A DNA stretch of 62,396 nt from a bacterium (GCA_029554865.1 JAKPUX010000220.1:1-62396); one strand, 5' to 3'. Shown: positions 1-9,865, numbered from the stretch's first letter. Program-made: numbers and translations. The notes: generated from the letters alone by a model not told the origin.

Positions 1-717
1 GATCTGACTAAAGTTCTGGATGAGGCGCCAGGCGCGCCCCCCGGCCACAAAGGTACAGCGCGTGCCCTGGCGGATGCGTTCGCGGCTGATGATTTTAACC
101 ACCCCCACCTGACCGGTGCTGCTGACATGGGTGCCGCCGCAGGGGTCGAGGTCAAAACCGGCGATGTCGATGAGGCGGATTTCCCCCTCCACCTGGGGGG
201 CCTTGCGCAGCTGCAGTTTTTCCGCCTCCGCCCGGCTGACGAGGCGGCTGCCCACCGGCCGGTCCTCCCAGATGATGCGGTTGGCCAGGGTTTCGACCTC
301 CTCGATCATGGCCGTGGTCACCTCTGGGGCGTCGATCTCGATAGTGGATTCTTCCTCGCCCAGGTGAGCGGCCAGGGTGCGGATGCCGAATCCCTGAAAA
401 AAGGCCCCGGCCAGGAGATGAAAGCCGGTGTGCTGCTGCATAAAGTCGAAACGCCGCGGCCAGTCGATACGGCCGTTAAGCTGCTCGGACGCAAGTGGCT
501 GCTCAAGCAGATGCCAGATCTCCTCCTCTGCGATCTGCACATCCACCACCGCCACATCGTTGAGCCGGCCGGTATCGTGCATCTGGCCTCCGGAGGTGGG
601 ATAAAAGACCGTGCGATCCAGGACCAGCGCCGGCCGCCCCTCCCGCTCCCCCCTTTTGACCACTCTAGCCTCCATCTCCTGCAGATAGCTGTCTTGCTGA
701 TAGAGCTTTTCGGTCAC
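1..717 (-). CDS. alanyl-tRNA editing protein (AlaX / AlaRS editing-domain family), 3' end cut by window edge
   Basis: At least 238 residues are visible; the C-terminus runs off the left edge. The protein has the two halves of the AlaRS editing (SAD) zinc site: HTGFH near residue 97 and CGGTH near residue 210. It also has the N-terminal TSGGQ-like segment (FYPTSGGQMHD) of the AlaX/AlaRS C-terminal fold. Family role: hydrolysis of Ser-tRNA(Ala) or Gly-tRNA(Ala) in trans in the cytoplasm. The GTG start at 717 follows an AAAGGAGA ribosome site and overlaps the stop of the upstream exonuclease gene (GTGA), so the two are translationally coupled. A whole alanyl-tRNA synthetase is unlikely because the protein begins directly with the editing region. 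Confidence 0.85.
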   Translation of the reverse strand, partial: MTEKLYQQDSYLQEMEARVVKRGEREGRPALVLDRTVFYPTSGGQMHDTGRLNDVAVVDVQIAEEEIWHLLEQPLASEQLNGRIDWPRRFDFMQQHTGFHLLAGAFFQGFGIRTLAAHLGEEESTIEIDAPEVTTAMIEEVETLANRIIWEDRPVGSRLVSRAEAEKLQLRKAPQVEGEIRLIDIAGFDLDPCGGTHVSSTGQVGVVKIISRERIRQGTRCTFVAGGRAWRLIQNFSQI

Positions 718-1949
718 GCCTCTCTCCTTTGAAGTTGTTGTTTGCGCAGCAGCCTTTCCTTGCGGTGCCTCAGGCTGGCTTCCCACTCTCGATAGACATA
801 GTGGTCGTGCAGCGCCCGCGCAATTTCCAGCCTTCCTTCAGCGCGGGCGAGGATGTCGAGCGCAGCGGCGATGTCGCCGGCCCGGTGTTCGTGGTATTTG
901 GCGAGTTCTTCGTAGGGCTCAAAACTGAAATCCGGGGCCTGTTCGATCCACTCTTTCCAGATTTCCGCCGCTTCGGTATAGCCGCCCCGGCGTTTGTGCA
1001 GTCCGGCCCGATGCCGGGCCAGGGAGGTCCATCCCTCCTCTGCAGGGGTGCAGAGGGCTGTGCAGCCGATGCGTTCGGCGTCGCCGTAGAACTGCAGATC
1101 CGTGAGCGTGCGGATTACAGCGAGCAGATCCCTCGCCGGCAGCCCCTCGTGGGCGTCAAAGCGCCCGGCTGCCGCTGCGGTGATGCCGATCAGGCTGAGC
1201 AGATCCATGACGTTGTGTTGAAAAACCGGCTTCAGGGTGGTCAGATCGCCGCTGCGCACGGCCTCGAAATAGAGCCCCGGAATGAGGGCGCCGGGGATAT
1301 CCTCCTCCCGGCGGATATGAAGGAGCCGGCCCTCCACCTCGCCGAGGGTGTAGGAGGCAAATCCCTTGTAAAGGCGTCTGACCGCATGGAGAAGATCGAG
1401 ATGGGGCAGGTCCAGGCCGTCGAAATTGATCCGGTTCATCACGCAGCGGCTGCGGATGAGGGGGAGATCGTAGCTTTTGCCGTTATAGCTCGCGATCGCC
1501 TCCCTCCCGCCGAACTCGCTGGCGAGACTGCTGTAAAGGGCTTTTTCGGCATCGAGATCGACGAGAAAGTACTGCCGGACCTCCACCGCCTCCTCTGAGC
1601 AGACGGCGATCCCGACCAGAAAAGCATAGGTGCCGGCGCCTCCGGCGAGGCCGGTGGTTTCGGTATCGATGAAGAGCAGCTTGCCGGGATGGACCCCTTG
1701 CAGCGCATGGTTTTTGCCGATCAGGAGGAACTGCCTTGGTTCGAGCTGGAGGAAATCCTCAAGCCGGTAGGGGAGAATCTGTCCGGCGGTGAAGCGCTTG
1801 TGTCTAATCCAGAGTGGGCCATGGAGGGTTTCCGTGCACTCCAGTCCGATCTCCTCGAGTCCCCGCAGAGGAGCTCTCTCCTGCGGCGGCGAAGGCGCGG
1901 TGGGTGTGGTCCGCTGCAGAGCGGCCAGTTTTTCCCTGATCGACATCAT
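714..1949 (-). CDS. mrfB: MrfB/YprB-type DEDDy exonuclease with RNase H-like fold
   Basis: A 411-residue protein. The central domain (about 85-260) carries the DEDD exonuclease signature: FIDTETTGL (Asp and Glu of motif I), YNGKSYDLPLI (motif II) and HNVMDLLSL (motif III Asp). The C-terminal 130 residues are helical and TPR-like. Family knowledge: YprB/MrfB acts with the MrfA helicase in excision of mitomycin C and other bulky lesions in Bacillus. Here it lies 7 bases after the helicase stop, in the same operon order. The N-terminal proline-rich stretch (about 15-30) is probably a flexible linker. Two adjacent ATG codons (1949 and 1946) are possible starts. Confidence 0.85.
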   Translation of the reverse strand: MMSIREKLAALQRTTPTAPSPPQERAPLRGLEEIGLECTETLHGPLWIRHKRFTAGQILPYRLEDFLQLEPRQFLLIGKNHALQGVHPGKLLFIDTETTGLAGGAGTYAFLVGIAVCSEEAVEVRQYFLVDLDAEKALYSSLASEFGGREAIASYNGKSYDLPLIRSRCVMNRINFDGLDLPHLDLLHAVRRLYKGFASYTLGEVEGRLLHIRREEDIPGALIPGLYFEAVRSGDLTTLKPVFQHNVMDLLSLIGITAAAAGRFDAHEGLPARDLLAVIRTLTDLQFYGDAERIGCTALCTPAEEGWTSLARHRAGLHKRRGGYTEAAEIWKEWIEQAPDFSFEPYEELAKYHEHRAGDIAAALDILARAEGRLEIARALHDHYVYREWEASLRHRKERLLRKQQLQRREA

Positions 1950-1956
1950 GGGTTTT

Positions 1957-4263
1957 TCACCATGCGATCATGGCCTGCAGCACCTTCACGGCGTGGAGTT
2001 TGCCGCTCTCTCCCACCTCCAGAGCGGGTCCCGAGCAGGAGGGGCAGCCGTTCTGGCAGCCGCAGCCTTGCACCAGTTCCAGTCCGGCGCGGGCCACCTC
2101 CTCATAAATCTGAAAGAGTTTGGCGCTGTGGCCGACGCCGCCGGGGTAGCGCTCCCAGATGAAGAGGGATGGCTTGTGCCAGAGGGTGGCGCGCATCATG
2201 GGCAGGACCGATATATCCCCGGGATCGCTCATGATGAAGAGCGGGGCGATATGGCCGAGCACATTGGCAGCGGCTTTGAGGCCGTCGCTGAACTCCTGCT
2301 GGGGGATGCCGAGCTCTTCGTGTATGGTCTCCGGGAAGGCATACCAGAAGGCCATAGTGTGCATGGTCGATTCGGGCAGGTTGATCTTGCCCCAGCCGAT
2401 ATTCTCGTGGGTGCCGAATTTGATCTTTTTGTACATGGTCGCAACGCTGGTGACCGAGACCTCGCCGTAGCCGGCCAGATGGCTGCCGATGCTCTTCTCC
2501 TCGAGGATATCCATCACCCTGAGGTCGCTTTTAAGTTGGGCATCGGTGTAGTGATCGACTGCAACCTCACGGACATAGGCCTTGCGCCGCTCCCAGTCGA
2601 GTTTGTCGACGTGGTACTGCCGGCTGCCGTGCATATAGATGGCCTCGTCATGGACCATGAGAGGGGCGGCGAAGAGATCGATTTCACCGATGACCCGCTC
2701 CTGGGGGGTGGTTTTGTCGATGATGACCACATTCTCCTCGGCGGCACTGCGCAGGCTGATCGCCTCGGCCGGGTAGACCTCGGCCATCCAGTGCCAGCGT
2801 TCAGCGGCCTTGTGGACGACGCGGTTTTCCTCGAGATAGGCGAGGATCTCCTGGGTGGAATCGACGCCCTCTCCACCATCCCAGCGGCTTCCAAAGCGCT
2901 CGTCGAAAGCGAAGGGGAGCTCGAAGGCGGCGCATTTGATATGGCTGAGCAGGACGATGAGGTTGTCCGGATTGATGATGCCGGCCTCCGGGCTCTGCTG
3001 GAAGAGATAATCGGGGTGGTGTATGATGAACTGGTCCAGAGGTGAACTCGAGGCGACGAGCACCGCCAGGGCTGCCTCGCTGCGCCGGCCTGCACGCCCC
3101 GCCTGCTGCCAGGCGCTGGCGATGGTGCCGGGATAACCGGCCATGATGCAGACCTGGAGTTGGCCGATATCGATGCCGAGCTCCAGGGCGTTGGTGCTCA
3201 CTACTCCGAGGATCTCCCCGCTGCGCAGACCATGCTCGATCTCGCGGCGCTCCAGGGGCAGATAGCCCCCCCTGTAGCCGCGTACCAGATGCTCCGGTTT
3301 CTTGATGCGTCGCATGAACTCTTTGAGATAAGTCAGCAAGATTTCGACGCGCATGCGGCTGCGGGCGAAAACGATGGTTTGCACATCATGGCCGAGGAAT
3401 TTACCGGCGACCTTTTGCGCCTCCAGGACGCAGGAACGACGGATGCCCAACTCCCGATTGACGAGGGGGGGATTGTAAAAGATGAAATGCTTGCGCCCGC
3501 GCGGCGCCCCGTTGTCGTCGACCAGACAGAGGGGTTCGCCGGTGAGATAACGGGCAAAATCTCCCGGATTGGCGATCGTGGCTGAGCAGCAGATGAACCG
3601 GGGTTGAGAGCCGTAAAAAGCACAGATGCGCTTGAGGCGGCGCAGTACATTGGCGAAGTGACTGCCGAACACCCCGCGATAATTATGAATTTCGTCGATG
3701 ACAATGTAACGGAGGTTTTCGAAAAGCTTGACCCAGAGGGTGTGATGAGGCAAAATGCCGGTATGGAGCATGTCGGGATTGGTGACGACGATGTGGCCGG
3801 AGGTGCGGATGGCCTTGCGTGCGGTCACCGGGGTGTCGCCGTCAAAGGTGTAGCTGCGGATATCGAAATCGATCTCCGCTCCGAGCAGCGCGATGAGGGC
3901 ATGGAGCTCGGCCACCTGATCCTGCGAGAGGGCCTTGGTCGGAAAAAGATAGAGGGCGCGGGCCTCCCGGGTTTTGAGCACCGCATCCAGGACCGGGATA
4001 TTGTAGCAGAGGGTTTTTCCTGAGGCGGTTGGAGTCACCACCACGGTGTTCTCGCCTCGCAAAAGATGCCTGATGGCCTCGGCCTGGTGGGTGTAGAGAC
4101 GGCTGATGCCGTGTTTTTGCAGGGTCGAGATCAGGCGGGGGTCCAGCGCTTCAGGGAAAGGGAGAAACCGGGCTGGCTGGGGTTCAATCTCCTTCCAGAG
4201 GGTGACATTGCGGAGGAATTCTTCATCCCGCCTGAGCACGTCGATGATCTGATCCAGGTTCAT
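1957..4263 (-). CDS. mrfA: MrfA/YprA-type DEAD/DEAH-box helicase with C-terminal DUF1998 zinc domain
   Basis: A 768-residue SF2 helicase. Visible motifs are Walker A (TPTASGKT, about residue 81), a DEIH box (VIDEIHNY, about 188), motif III (CSATIANP) and motif VI (QQAGRAGRR, about 388). The C-terminal third matches the DUF1998 layout and ends in a four-cysteine cluster, CGCQNGCPSC, as in MrfA, where the cysteines bind zinc. Family role: 3'-5' DNA helicase partnering the MrfB exonuclease in a UvrA-independent repair route for mitomycin adducts. It starts at ATG 4263, 82 bases after the upstream glycosyltransferase stop, and is followed after 7 bases by mrfB. Hrq1-like naming is an alternative within the same family. 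Confidence 0.9.
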   Translation of the reverse strand: MNLDQIIDVLRRDEEFLRNVTLWKEIEPQPARFLPFPEALDPRLISTLQKHGISRLYTHQAEAIRHLLRGENTVVVTPTASGKTLCYNIPVLDAVLKTREARALYLFPTKALSQDQVAELHALIALLGAEIDFDIRSYTFDGDTPVTARKAIRTSGHIVVTNPDMLHTGILPHHTLWVKLFENLRYIVIDEIHNYRGVFGSHFANVLRRLKRICAFYGSQPRFICCSATIANPGDFARYLTGEPLCLVDDNGAPRGRKHFIFYNPPLVNRELGIRRSCVLEAQKVAGKFLGHDVQTIVFARSRMRVEILLTYLKEFMRRIKKPEHLVRGYRGGYLPLERREIEHGLRSGEILGVVSTNALELGIDIGQLQVCIMAGYPGTIASAWQQAGRAGRRSEAALAVLVASSSPLDQFIIHHPDYLFQQSPEAGIINPDNLIVLLSHIKCAAFELPFAFDERFGSRWDGGEGVDSTQEILAYLEENRVVHKAAERWHWMAEVYPAEAISLRSAAEENVVIIDKTTPQERVIGEIDLFAAPLMVHDEAIYMHGSRQYHVDKLDWERRKAYVREVAVDHYTDAQLKSDLRVMDILEEKSIGSHLAGYGEVSVTSVATMYKKIKFGTHENIGWGKINLPESTMHTMAFWYAFPETIHEELGIPQQEFSDGLKAAANVLGHIAPLFIMSDPGDISVLPMMRATLWHKPSLFIWERYPGGVGHSAKLFQIYEEVARAGLELVQGCGCQNGCPSCSGPALEVGESGKLHAVKVLQAMIAW

Positions 4264-4345
4264 CTTGCTTTATCCATCAGAAAAAGAGCTCCGTCCCTTC
4301 CCTCCCGGGCTGTTGCCACGCAGGCGCGCTGGATCTTGTACGCTT

Positions 4346-6076
4346 TCACTTGTGCACCTGGGCATCGACTTGGCCATAGCTTCGTGCGTTCTCTTCCCAG
4401 GAGAACCTCGCCGCTGCGGCGAAGCCCTGCCGGACCATCTCGTAGTAGCGCTCCGGTTGATCTGCGAATAGCGAGGCCGCCTCGCGCAGGGCAGCCTCGA
4501 GGGCAGCCACCATATCAAGAACCCATGGATTGGTCTTGCGCCACTGCACGATGGCTGCGGCTTCGGCGAAGGCGCGAATATGCTCGAGATTGTAATGATC
4601 CGGTCGCTCCCTGAAAAGAAAACCATTAACGCCGTTTGTTATTTGATCTACCAAACCACCCGTTTTACGGGCAATTACAGCTGTTCCGGCAACCATATAT
4701 TCAACAGCGGCGCCAAAGGGCTCATAAATGGAGGGCATGAGGCCGTAAGTGCTCCCGCTTTGCAGGGCCTGGTAGCCCTGCTGCATGCGAATGGGAAAGA
4801 CGGTCAGATTGCCGTCGCACTTGCCGGCGACCTGATAAAAATAGTCGAGATCACCGCTTCTGGTGGCCAGGGGGGTCAGGATGACCTTGATTTCATCGGG
4901 TGCAAAACGTTCGATCGCCTGGAGGAGGAGGTCATAGCCTTTTTGGCCGGGATCGAGGCGGCCGCTCATGACCAGGATGGGGACCGTATCAGGGAGGCGG
5001 GTGATGCTCCCCCCCTTCCAGGTCAGGCGTCCAAAGCGCTGGGGTGGAGTGTATTCCTCCAGGACCTGCAGCAACTCGGCGCGTTTGGCCTTTTTGCGGG
5101 CTGCGATCTCCTTGAGGCTATGTTTGTCGCGTTTGGGAAAATCGGCTGAAAAGGGCAGAAAGGGTCCGTTGTTGATGCCGTACACGCCGCCGCGCTGAAA
5201 AATCGATTGCAGATGGGGCGCGAAGTGGTCGGTATGGATGGGATCGCGGGTGAATTCATGCGCAAAATTCCTGCTCACTGTGGTAATTGGCCCATCAGCG
5301 AGCTGCAGGCCGATCTGCCAGGCGGTTGCTCCACCCGCGAGCATATGCTCAATCCGGACCTGGCGGGGTGCGCCGGCGGCCTGTTTCAGTTCAGCGGCGG
5401 TAAAATAGCTGTCGAAGGGATTATGCAGGGTGTGGATGACTGCACAAGAGTGGAGCTGCTCCTCGATCATCGCCTCCTTGACCGTCAAAGAGAGCAGGGC
5501 GGTTTGCCACTCCTGGGCGTGAATGACGGTATCGGTGGAGAAGCCGAGAGCGGCGAGAACGGCGGGCACGGCCTTGCAGAAAAAGAGGCTGTTGGTGCGC
5601 AGGGCGGCATCGTTGGCTCCGGGATCCTCCGCGTAATAGATATAGGGATCCTTGAGGGCATCATCGGCTGTAAAAAAGCCCTCCGCGCGCAGGAAATATT
5701 CCTGCACCTCGCCTGGGGCGGGATCCTGGTAAGGCACTGTGCAGGACCAGATCTCCACCTCAACCAGGCGCTGGCCGAAGATGACACTCGTCTTCAGACC
5801 GGTGTTCTTAAGGGGTGCCGAATCCATGATGGCGGGATAAAAGGGCGAGATCAATGCGCTCCTTTTGTACTCGTTGACCTGCTGGAGCCAGGGCAGGGTG
5901 TTGACGGTGACGGCTGCAAGTCCCCCGGATTTGGCGAATCGGCTCTCGAAGGAGGCAAAGATGATCTGGTCAAAGGCCATCCCCGCCAGCCTGTTTTGAA
6001 TCCGCTCGGTCTCTTCGACAGTAAAGAAGAGCCCCATCAGGGACCAGTCCTTGCGCCAGTGCTCGAATGCTGCCAT
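4346..6076 (-). CDS. glycogen/starch synthase-like glycosyltransferase (GT5 N-domain plus GT-B C-domain)
   Basis: A 576-residue GT-B enzyme. The N-terminal domain begins with a variant of the ADP-glucose synthase signature (FAKSGGLAAV, canonical KTGGLxDV), followed by PFYP and the HAQEWQTALL stretch. The C-terminal donor domain has RLDPGQKGYDLLLQAI and EPFGAAVEYMVAGTAVIARKTGG, the usual E-x7-E nucleotide-sugar region. Likely role: alpha-glucan (glycogen) synthesis in the cytoplasm. The Thr-to-Ser change in KTGGL and the insertions in the N-domain make substrate assignment uncertain, so it could be a non-canonical member. SD GAGAGGAGAG precedes ATG 6076. It is first in the leftward operon and divergent from the act operon. 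Confidence 0.75.
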   Translation of the reverse strand: MAAFEHWRKDWSLMGLFFTVEETERIQNRLAGMAFDQIIFASFESRFAKSGGLAAVTVNTLPWLQQVNEYKRSALISPFYPAIMDSAPLKNTGLKTSVIFGQRLVEVEIWSCTVPYQDPAPGEVQEYFLRAEGFFTADDALKDPYIYYAEDPGANDAALRTNSLFFCKAVPAVLAALGFSTDTVIHAQEWQTALLSLTVKEAMIEEQLHSCAVIHTLHNPFDSYFTAAELKQAAGAPRQVRIEHMLAGGATAWQIGLQLADGPITTVSRNFAHEFTRDPIHTDHFAPHLQSIFQRGGVYGINNGPFLPFSADFPKRDKHSLKEIAARKKAKRAELLQVLEEYTPPQRFGRLTWKGGSITRLPDTVPILVMSGRLDPGQKGYDLLLQAIERFAPDEIKVILTPLATRSGDLDYFYQVAGKCDGNLTVFPIRMQQGYQALQSGSTYGLMPSIYEPFGAAVEYMVAGTAVIARKTGGLVDQITNGVNGFLFRERPDHYNLEHIRAFAEAAAIVQWRKTNPWVLDMVAALEAALREAASLFADQPERYYEMVRQGFAAAARFSWEENARSYGQVDAQVHK

Positions 6077-6203
6077 CTTTAGCCTCTCCTCTCAGGGTGA
6101 CGTCCGCAATTCTTCATCCAATTTAAGCATTTTTTCCCAATTTGCAAAAAATTTGATATCGCTCCGCTTTTTTGCTGATGTTAAAAAATAGGTGCTTTTT
6201 TTC

Positions 6204-6232
6204 TTGCAGATTGCCCCTTTAACAGCTATATT
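6204..6232 (+). promoter_or_regulatory. candidate sigma70-type promoter of the act operon
   Basis: TTGCAG at 6204-6209 and TATATT at 6227-6232 are separated by exactly 17 bases. Transcription would start near 6239, about 80 bases upstream of the TTG start of actA. The surrounding 6110-6250 stretch is much more AT-rich than the coding DNA. It lies in the divergent intergenic region shared with the glycosyltransferase gene. Confidence 0.5.
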
Positions 6233-6321
6233 CCTGTGCATCTTACCGGTTCGTTGTCCAATCGCTTTCGACCCATAGATCACTTCGTCATTCGTCGCAC
6301 CTTCTGAATAAGGAAAATCTA

Positions 6322-6969
6322 TTGGCCCAACTCTTCAAGCGCTGGACGAACAAAATCCCGATCGCCGTGGTGGCCGGGGTGCTTCTCCTGGTCGCTGGCG
6401 CGATCGGTTTTTTCGCCTTTTTTGGCTCTCCCCGCTATACTGATGTCGGTTACCGCCCCATGCAGCCTCTCCCCTTCAGTCATGCCCTGCATGCGGGTGA
6501 CCTGGCCATGGACTGCCGCTACTGCCATCATGCCATCGAATCTGCGGCCCATGCCAATCTGCCGCCGACACAGACCTGCATGAACTGCCACACCCTCATC
6601 CTGCCGCAAAGCAGCAGATTGATGCCGGTGCACGAAAGCTGGGGCACCTTGCGGCCCATTGCCTGGACCAGGGTGCATCTACTGCCTGATTACGCCTACT
6701 TTAACCACAGCGCCCATCTCGCGGCAGGTATTGGATGTTTCAGCTGCCATGGCAACATCGCCGGTATGACGGTGGTGACACAGAGTCAGCCTCTGAGCAT
6801 GGGGTGGTGCCTCGGCTGCCATCGCCACCCCGAGCCGAACCTCCGGCCTGCCGCCGAGATCACCTCCATGACCTGGCAGCCCGATGCTGATCATGCCCGC
6901 TTCGCTGCCGAACTGGCCGGCCGGAAAAAACTGAATCCGCCTCAAGATTGTTCGGGATGCCACCGATGA
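6322..6969 (+). CDS. actA: ActA, pentahaem cytochrome c subunit of alternative complex III
   Basis: A 215-residue protein with one N-terminal membrane anchor (about 12-34) and five CxxCH haem-binding motifs: CRYCH, CMNCH, CFSCH, CLGCH and CSGCH. This matches the pentahaem ActA subunit, which sits on the periplasmic face and carries electrons out of the quinol-oxidising complex. The TTG start at 6322 follows AAGGA at 6310-6314. The stop overlaps the actB start (ATGA), showing tight coupling. The following five genes complete the act gene order, which makes the assignment secure; on its own the sequence could be any class III-like multihaem cytochrome. Confidence 0.92.
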   Translation: MAQLFKRWTNKIPIAVVAGVLLLVAGAIGFFAFFGSPRYTDVGYRPMQPLPFSHALHAGDLAMDCRYCHHAIESAAHANLPPTQTCMNCHTLILPQSSRLMPVHESWGTLRPIAWTRVHLLPDYAYFNHSAHLAAGIGCFSCHGNIAGMTVVTQSQPLSMGWCLGCHRHPEPNLRPAAEITSMTWQPDADHARFAAELAGRKKLNPPQDCSGCHR

Positions 6970-9824
6970 TGAGCCCAGATCACGACTTGCGTGCGGATAT
7001 GCCCAGCCGCCGCCGTTTTCTCTCCCTGATGAGCGCATCGCTCGCCCTCGCCGGCCTCTCCTCCTGCCGTAAACCCGTCGAGAGAATCCTTCCCTACGTC
7101 AAGGGGGTCGAGGAACTCGTCCCCGGCATCCCGGTGCCCTACGCAACCACCATGCCCATGGGACTCGATCCGACGGGCCTGCTCGTCTCCACTTTTGACG
7201 GCCGGCCGACGAAGATCGAGGGCTTGCCTGGCCATCCTGCCTCGCTTGGGGCTTCAGACATCTATATGCAGGCCGCCATCCTCAATCTCTATGATCCCGA
7301 CCGCTCGCGTACGGTCCTGCATGCTGGAAAAACATCGGACTGGGCCGCCTTTACGGCCGGCTGGAAAGAGCAGCTGCCCCGGCTGCAGGAGCGCCGCGGC
7401 GAGGGGTTGGCGGTTCTGGCCGAAGCCTCCTCATCACCGACCCTCCACCGCCTGCAGAGGGAGATGACCGGGCGCTTTCCGCTCATGAAGTGGGTTAATT
7501 ACGATTCAGTCAGCGATGAAAACATTCTCACCGCCGCCCGCATCGCCTGCGGGGTTGATGCCCGCCCCCTCGCCCTGCTTGACCATGCGGAGGTCATCCT
7601 CGCACTGGATGGAGATATTTTTTATAGCGAGAGCGGCCATCTCCGCCACGCTAGCGGTTTCGCGACAGGACGCAGGCTCGAGACCTCCGAAGCAGGGATG
7701 AACCGGCTCTATGTGGTCGAACCCGGAATGACCATCACCGGCGGCGCTGCGGATCACCGGCTGCGTCTCGAGGCCTCCCGCATCGCACCATGGGCCCATT
7801 CGCTGGCGGCGGAACTGGGAGGTCTCGGTCTCTCCTCCTTTGCCGGTTTCACCTCCTTTGCTACGCTGGACGAAGCCAGCCAGCGCTGGCTCAAAGCAGC
7901 GGCGCGCGATCTTATGGCCCATCGCGGCCGCTGTCTCCTGATCGCCGGCCGCCGGCAGCCGGTCGAGCTGCATCTCCTGCTTTTCGCCCTCAATCTTGAG
8001 CTCGGCAACCTCGGCCGTACCCTCCACTTCGTTCCGATGGAACATGCCCTTCCCTCCAGCCTGGCGGGATTGAAGGGGCTCACCGAGCAAATGGCTGCCG
8101 GCCGGATCAGCCATCTGGCCATATTCGGCGGCAATCCGGTCTATACCGCCCCTGCCGATGTCGATTTCGCCGCCGCCCTGGCAAAGGCTGATTTCTCCCT
8201 TCACCTCAGTGACCGGGTCGACGAAACCTCCGCGCGAACCGCGTGGCATCTGCCGCAGAGTCATTTCCTCGAGGAATGGGGCGACGCCGCGAGTGCAGAA
8301 GGGCAGTTGAGCCCTCTGCAGCCCATGATCGCCCCCCTTTTCGGCGGCCGCAGTGTCATCGAGATGGCCGGTTTTCTGGCCACAGGTGAGGAGCGCAGTG
8401 GCTATGAACTGGTGCGCGAGAGTTGGCGGCGCCTCCTTCCTGTCGCGGGTTTTGAAAGCCGCTGGCGCGCCCTGCTGCACAGCGGCCTTCATAACGGATC
8501 GGCACCTGTGCCGGTCGCGCCCGACCCGGGGGCGATGATGGCGCACCTCCGCAACACCCCCCTGCCGCAGCCCGGGGAGAGCCTGCCCGAAATTTGTTTC
8601 CAGCCCTCCGCCCTCCTGGACGGTCGTTGGGCCAATAATGCCTGGCTGCAGGAGCTGCCTGATCCGGTCACCAAGATCGCCTGGGACAATCCGGCGCGGA
8701 TCAGCCCTGCGCTGGCGCGCAAACACGGGCTCGCCAACGGCGATGTGGTCCATATCAAAGCCGGAGACCGCGAGATCACGCTGCCGGTCTGGATCATACC
8801 CGGGCAGGCGGACGAGAGCATCACCCTCGAACTGGGTTACGGCCGTACTCGCGCCGGTCGCGTCGGCGACGGTGTTGGATTCGATGTCGGATCCCTGCGC
8901 CTCTCCGGCGGCATGGGCTTTTACAGCGGAGTGAGCCTGCGCTCTGCCGGCGGCCGCCATGTCATCGCCTGCGCCCAGGAGTTTGACGGCATGGTTGAAC
9001 GCCCGTTGGTGCGCGAGGCTGGCCTCAAGGAGTTTCAGGGCGATCCGCATTTCGCCCGTCATGATAGCGAAATTGCGGCCAAAAATCTCTGGAAGGAACA
9101 CACCTACGATGCCGGTTTCCAATGGGGTATGGTGATTGATCTCACTGCCTGCATCGGCTGTAACGCCTGCACGATCGCCTGCCAGAGCGAAAACAACATC
9201 CCCGTGGTCGGCAAGGAGCAAGTGGCAATAGGACGGGAGATGCACTGGATTCGTCTCGACCGTTACTTTAAAGGCGGAGAGGAAAATCCGGAAATGGTCT
9301 ATCAGCCGGTGGCCTGCCAGCATTGTGAGAATGCCCCTTGTGAGCAGGTTTGTCCTGTGGCCGCCACCGTCCATGACCATGAGGGTCTCAATGTCATGGC
9401 CTACAACCGCTGCGTTGGGACGCGCTACTGCTCGAATAACTGCCCCTACAAAGCGCGGCGTTTCAACTTTTTCGATTATACCGGCCGGATGGATGAACTT
9501 AAGAAAATGGCGCAAAACCCGGATGTGACGGTGCGCATGCGCGGGGTGATGGAAAAGTGCACCTATTGTCTGCAGAGGCTGAACCTGGCCAAGAACCGGG
9601 CCCGGCTGGAGGGGCGCCCACTGGTTGACGGCGAGGTGATGACCGCCTGTCAGCAGGCCTGCCCGACCGGCGCGATTTCCTTTGGCAATCTGCTCGACGA
9701 CTCCAGCCGTGTGGCCATCGCCCGCGCATGGGCACGCAGCTACGCCCTTCTTGGGGAGCTCAATGTACGGCCGCGCACCCTCTATGCCGCCAAGATTCGC
9801 AACCGGAATCCTGAACTCTCTTGA
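6966..9824 (+). CDS. actB: ActB, molybdopterin-oxidoreductase-like/ferredoxin fusion subunit of alternative complex III
   Basis: About 952 residues. The N-terminus has a twin-arginine motif (SRRRFL) before a hydrophobic segment. The first two thirds resemble the molybdopterin oxidoreductase fold; in characterised ActB this part holds no cofactor. The last third is a four-cluster ferredoxin domain with CIGCNACTIAC, CQHCENAPCEQVC, CVGTRYCSNNCP and CTYC...ACQQACP. Role: exported subunit of the membrane complex, passing electrons from quinol toward haems. I chose ATG 6966 because it overlaps the actA stop; an in-frame start 18 bases earlier would lie inside actA. Confidence 0.92.
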   Translation: MMSPDHDLRADMPSRRRFLSLMSASLALAGLSSCRKPVERILPYVKGVEELVPGIPVPYATTMPMGLDPTGLLVSTFDGRPTKIEGLPGHPASLGASDIYMQAAILNLYDPDRSRTVLHAGKTSDWAAFTAGWKEQLPRLQERRGEGLAVLAEASSSPTLHRLQREMTGRFPLMKWVNYDSVSDENILTAARIACGVDARPLALLDHAEVILALDGDIFYSESGHLRHASGFATGRRLETSEAGMNRLYVVEPGMTITGGAADHRLRLEASRIAPWAHSLAAELGGLGLSSFAGFTSFATLDEASQRWLKAAARDLMAHRGRCLLIAGRRQPVELHLLLFALNLELGNLGRTLHFVPMEHALPSSLAGLKGLTEQMAAGRISHLAIFGGNPVYTAPADVDFAAALAKADFSLHLSDRVDETSARTAWHLPQSHFLEEWGDAASAEGQLSPLQPMIAPLFGGRSVIEMAGFLATGEERSGYELVRESWRRLLPVAGFESRWRALLHSGLHNGSAPVPVAPDPGAMMAHLRNTPLPQPGESLPEICFQPSALLDGRWANNAWLQELPDPVTKIAWDNPARISPALARKHGLANGDVVHIKAGDREITLPVWIIPGQADESITLELGYGRTRAGRVGDGVGFDVGSLRLSGGMGFYSGVSLRSAGGRHVIACAQEFDGMVERPLVREAGLKEFQGDPHFARHDSEIAAKNLWKEHTYDAGFQWGMVIDLTACIGCNACTIACQSENNIPVVGKEQVAIGREMHWIRLDRYFKGGEENPEMVYQPVACQHCENAPCEQVCPVAATVHDHEGLNVMAYNRCVGTRYCSNNCPYKARRFNFFDYTGRMDELKKMAQNPDVTVRMRGVMEKCTYCLQRLNLAKNRARLEGRPLVDGEVMTACQQACPTGAISFGNLLDDSSRVAIARAWARSYALLGELNVRPRTLYAAKIRNRNPELS

Positions 9825-9865
9825 AGACAGGACTGTCGCCTATTCACCTAAAACTGGATTGACGC

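Noticed and set aside
6092-6283. 63-residue frame on the minus strand between the glycosyltransferase and actA
   Set aside because: It lies in the divergent promoter region, is AT-rich and has no family or SD.
7506-9515. Long open frame of about 669 codons on the minus strand inside actB
   Set aside because: Antisense to a well-supported coding region; low-complexity composition; no family.
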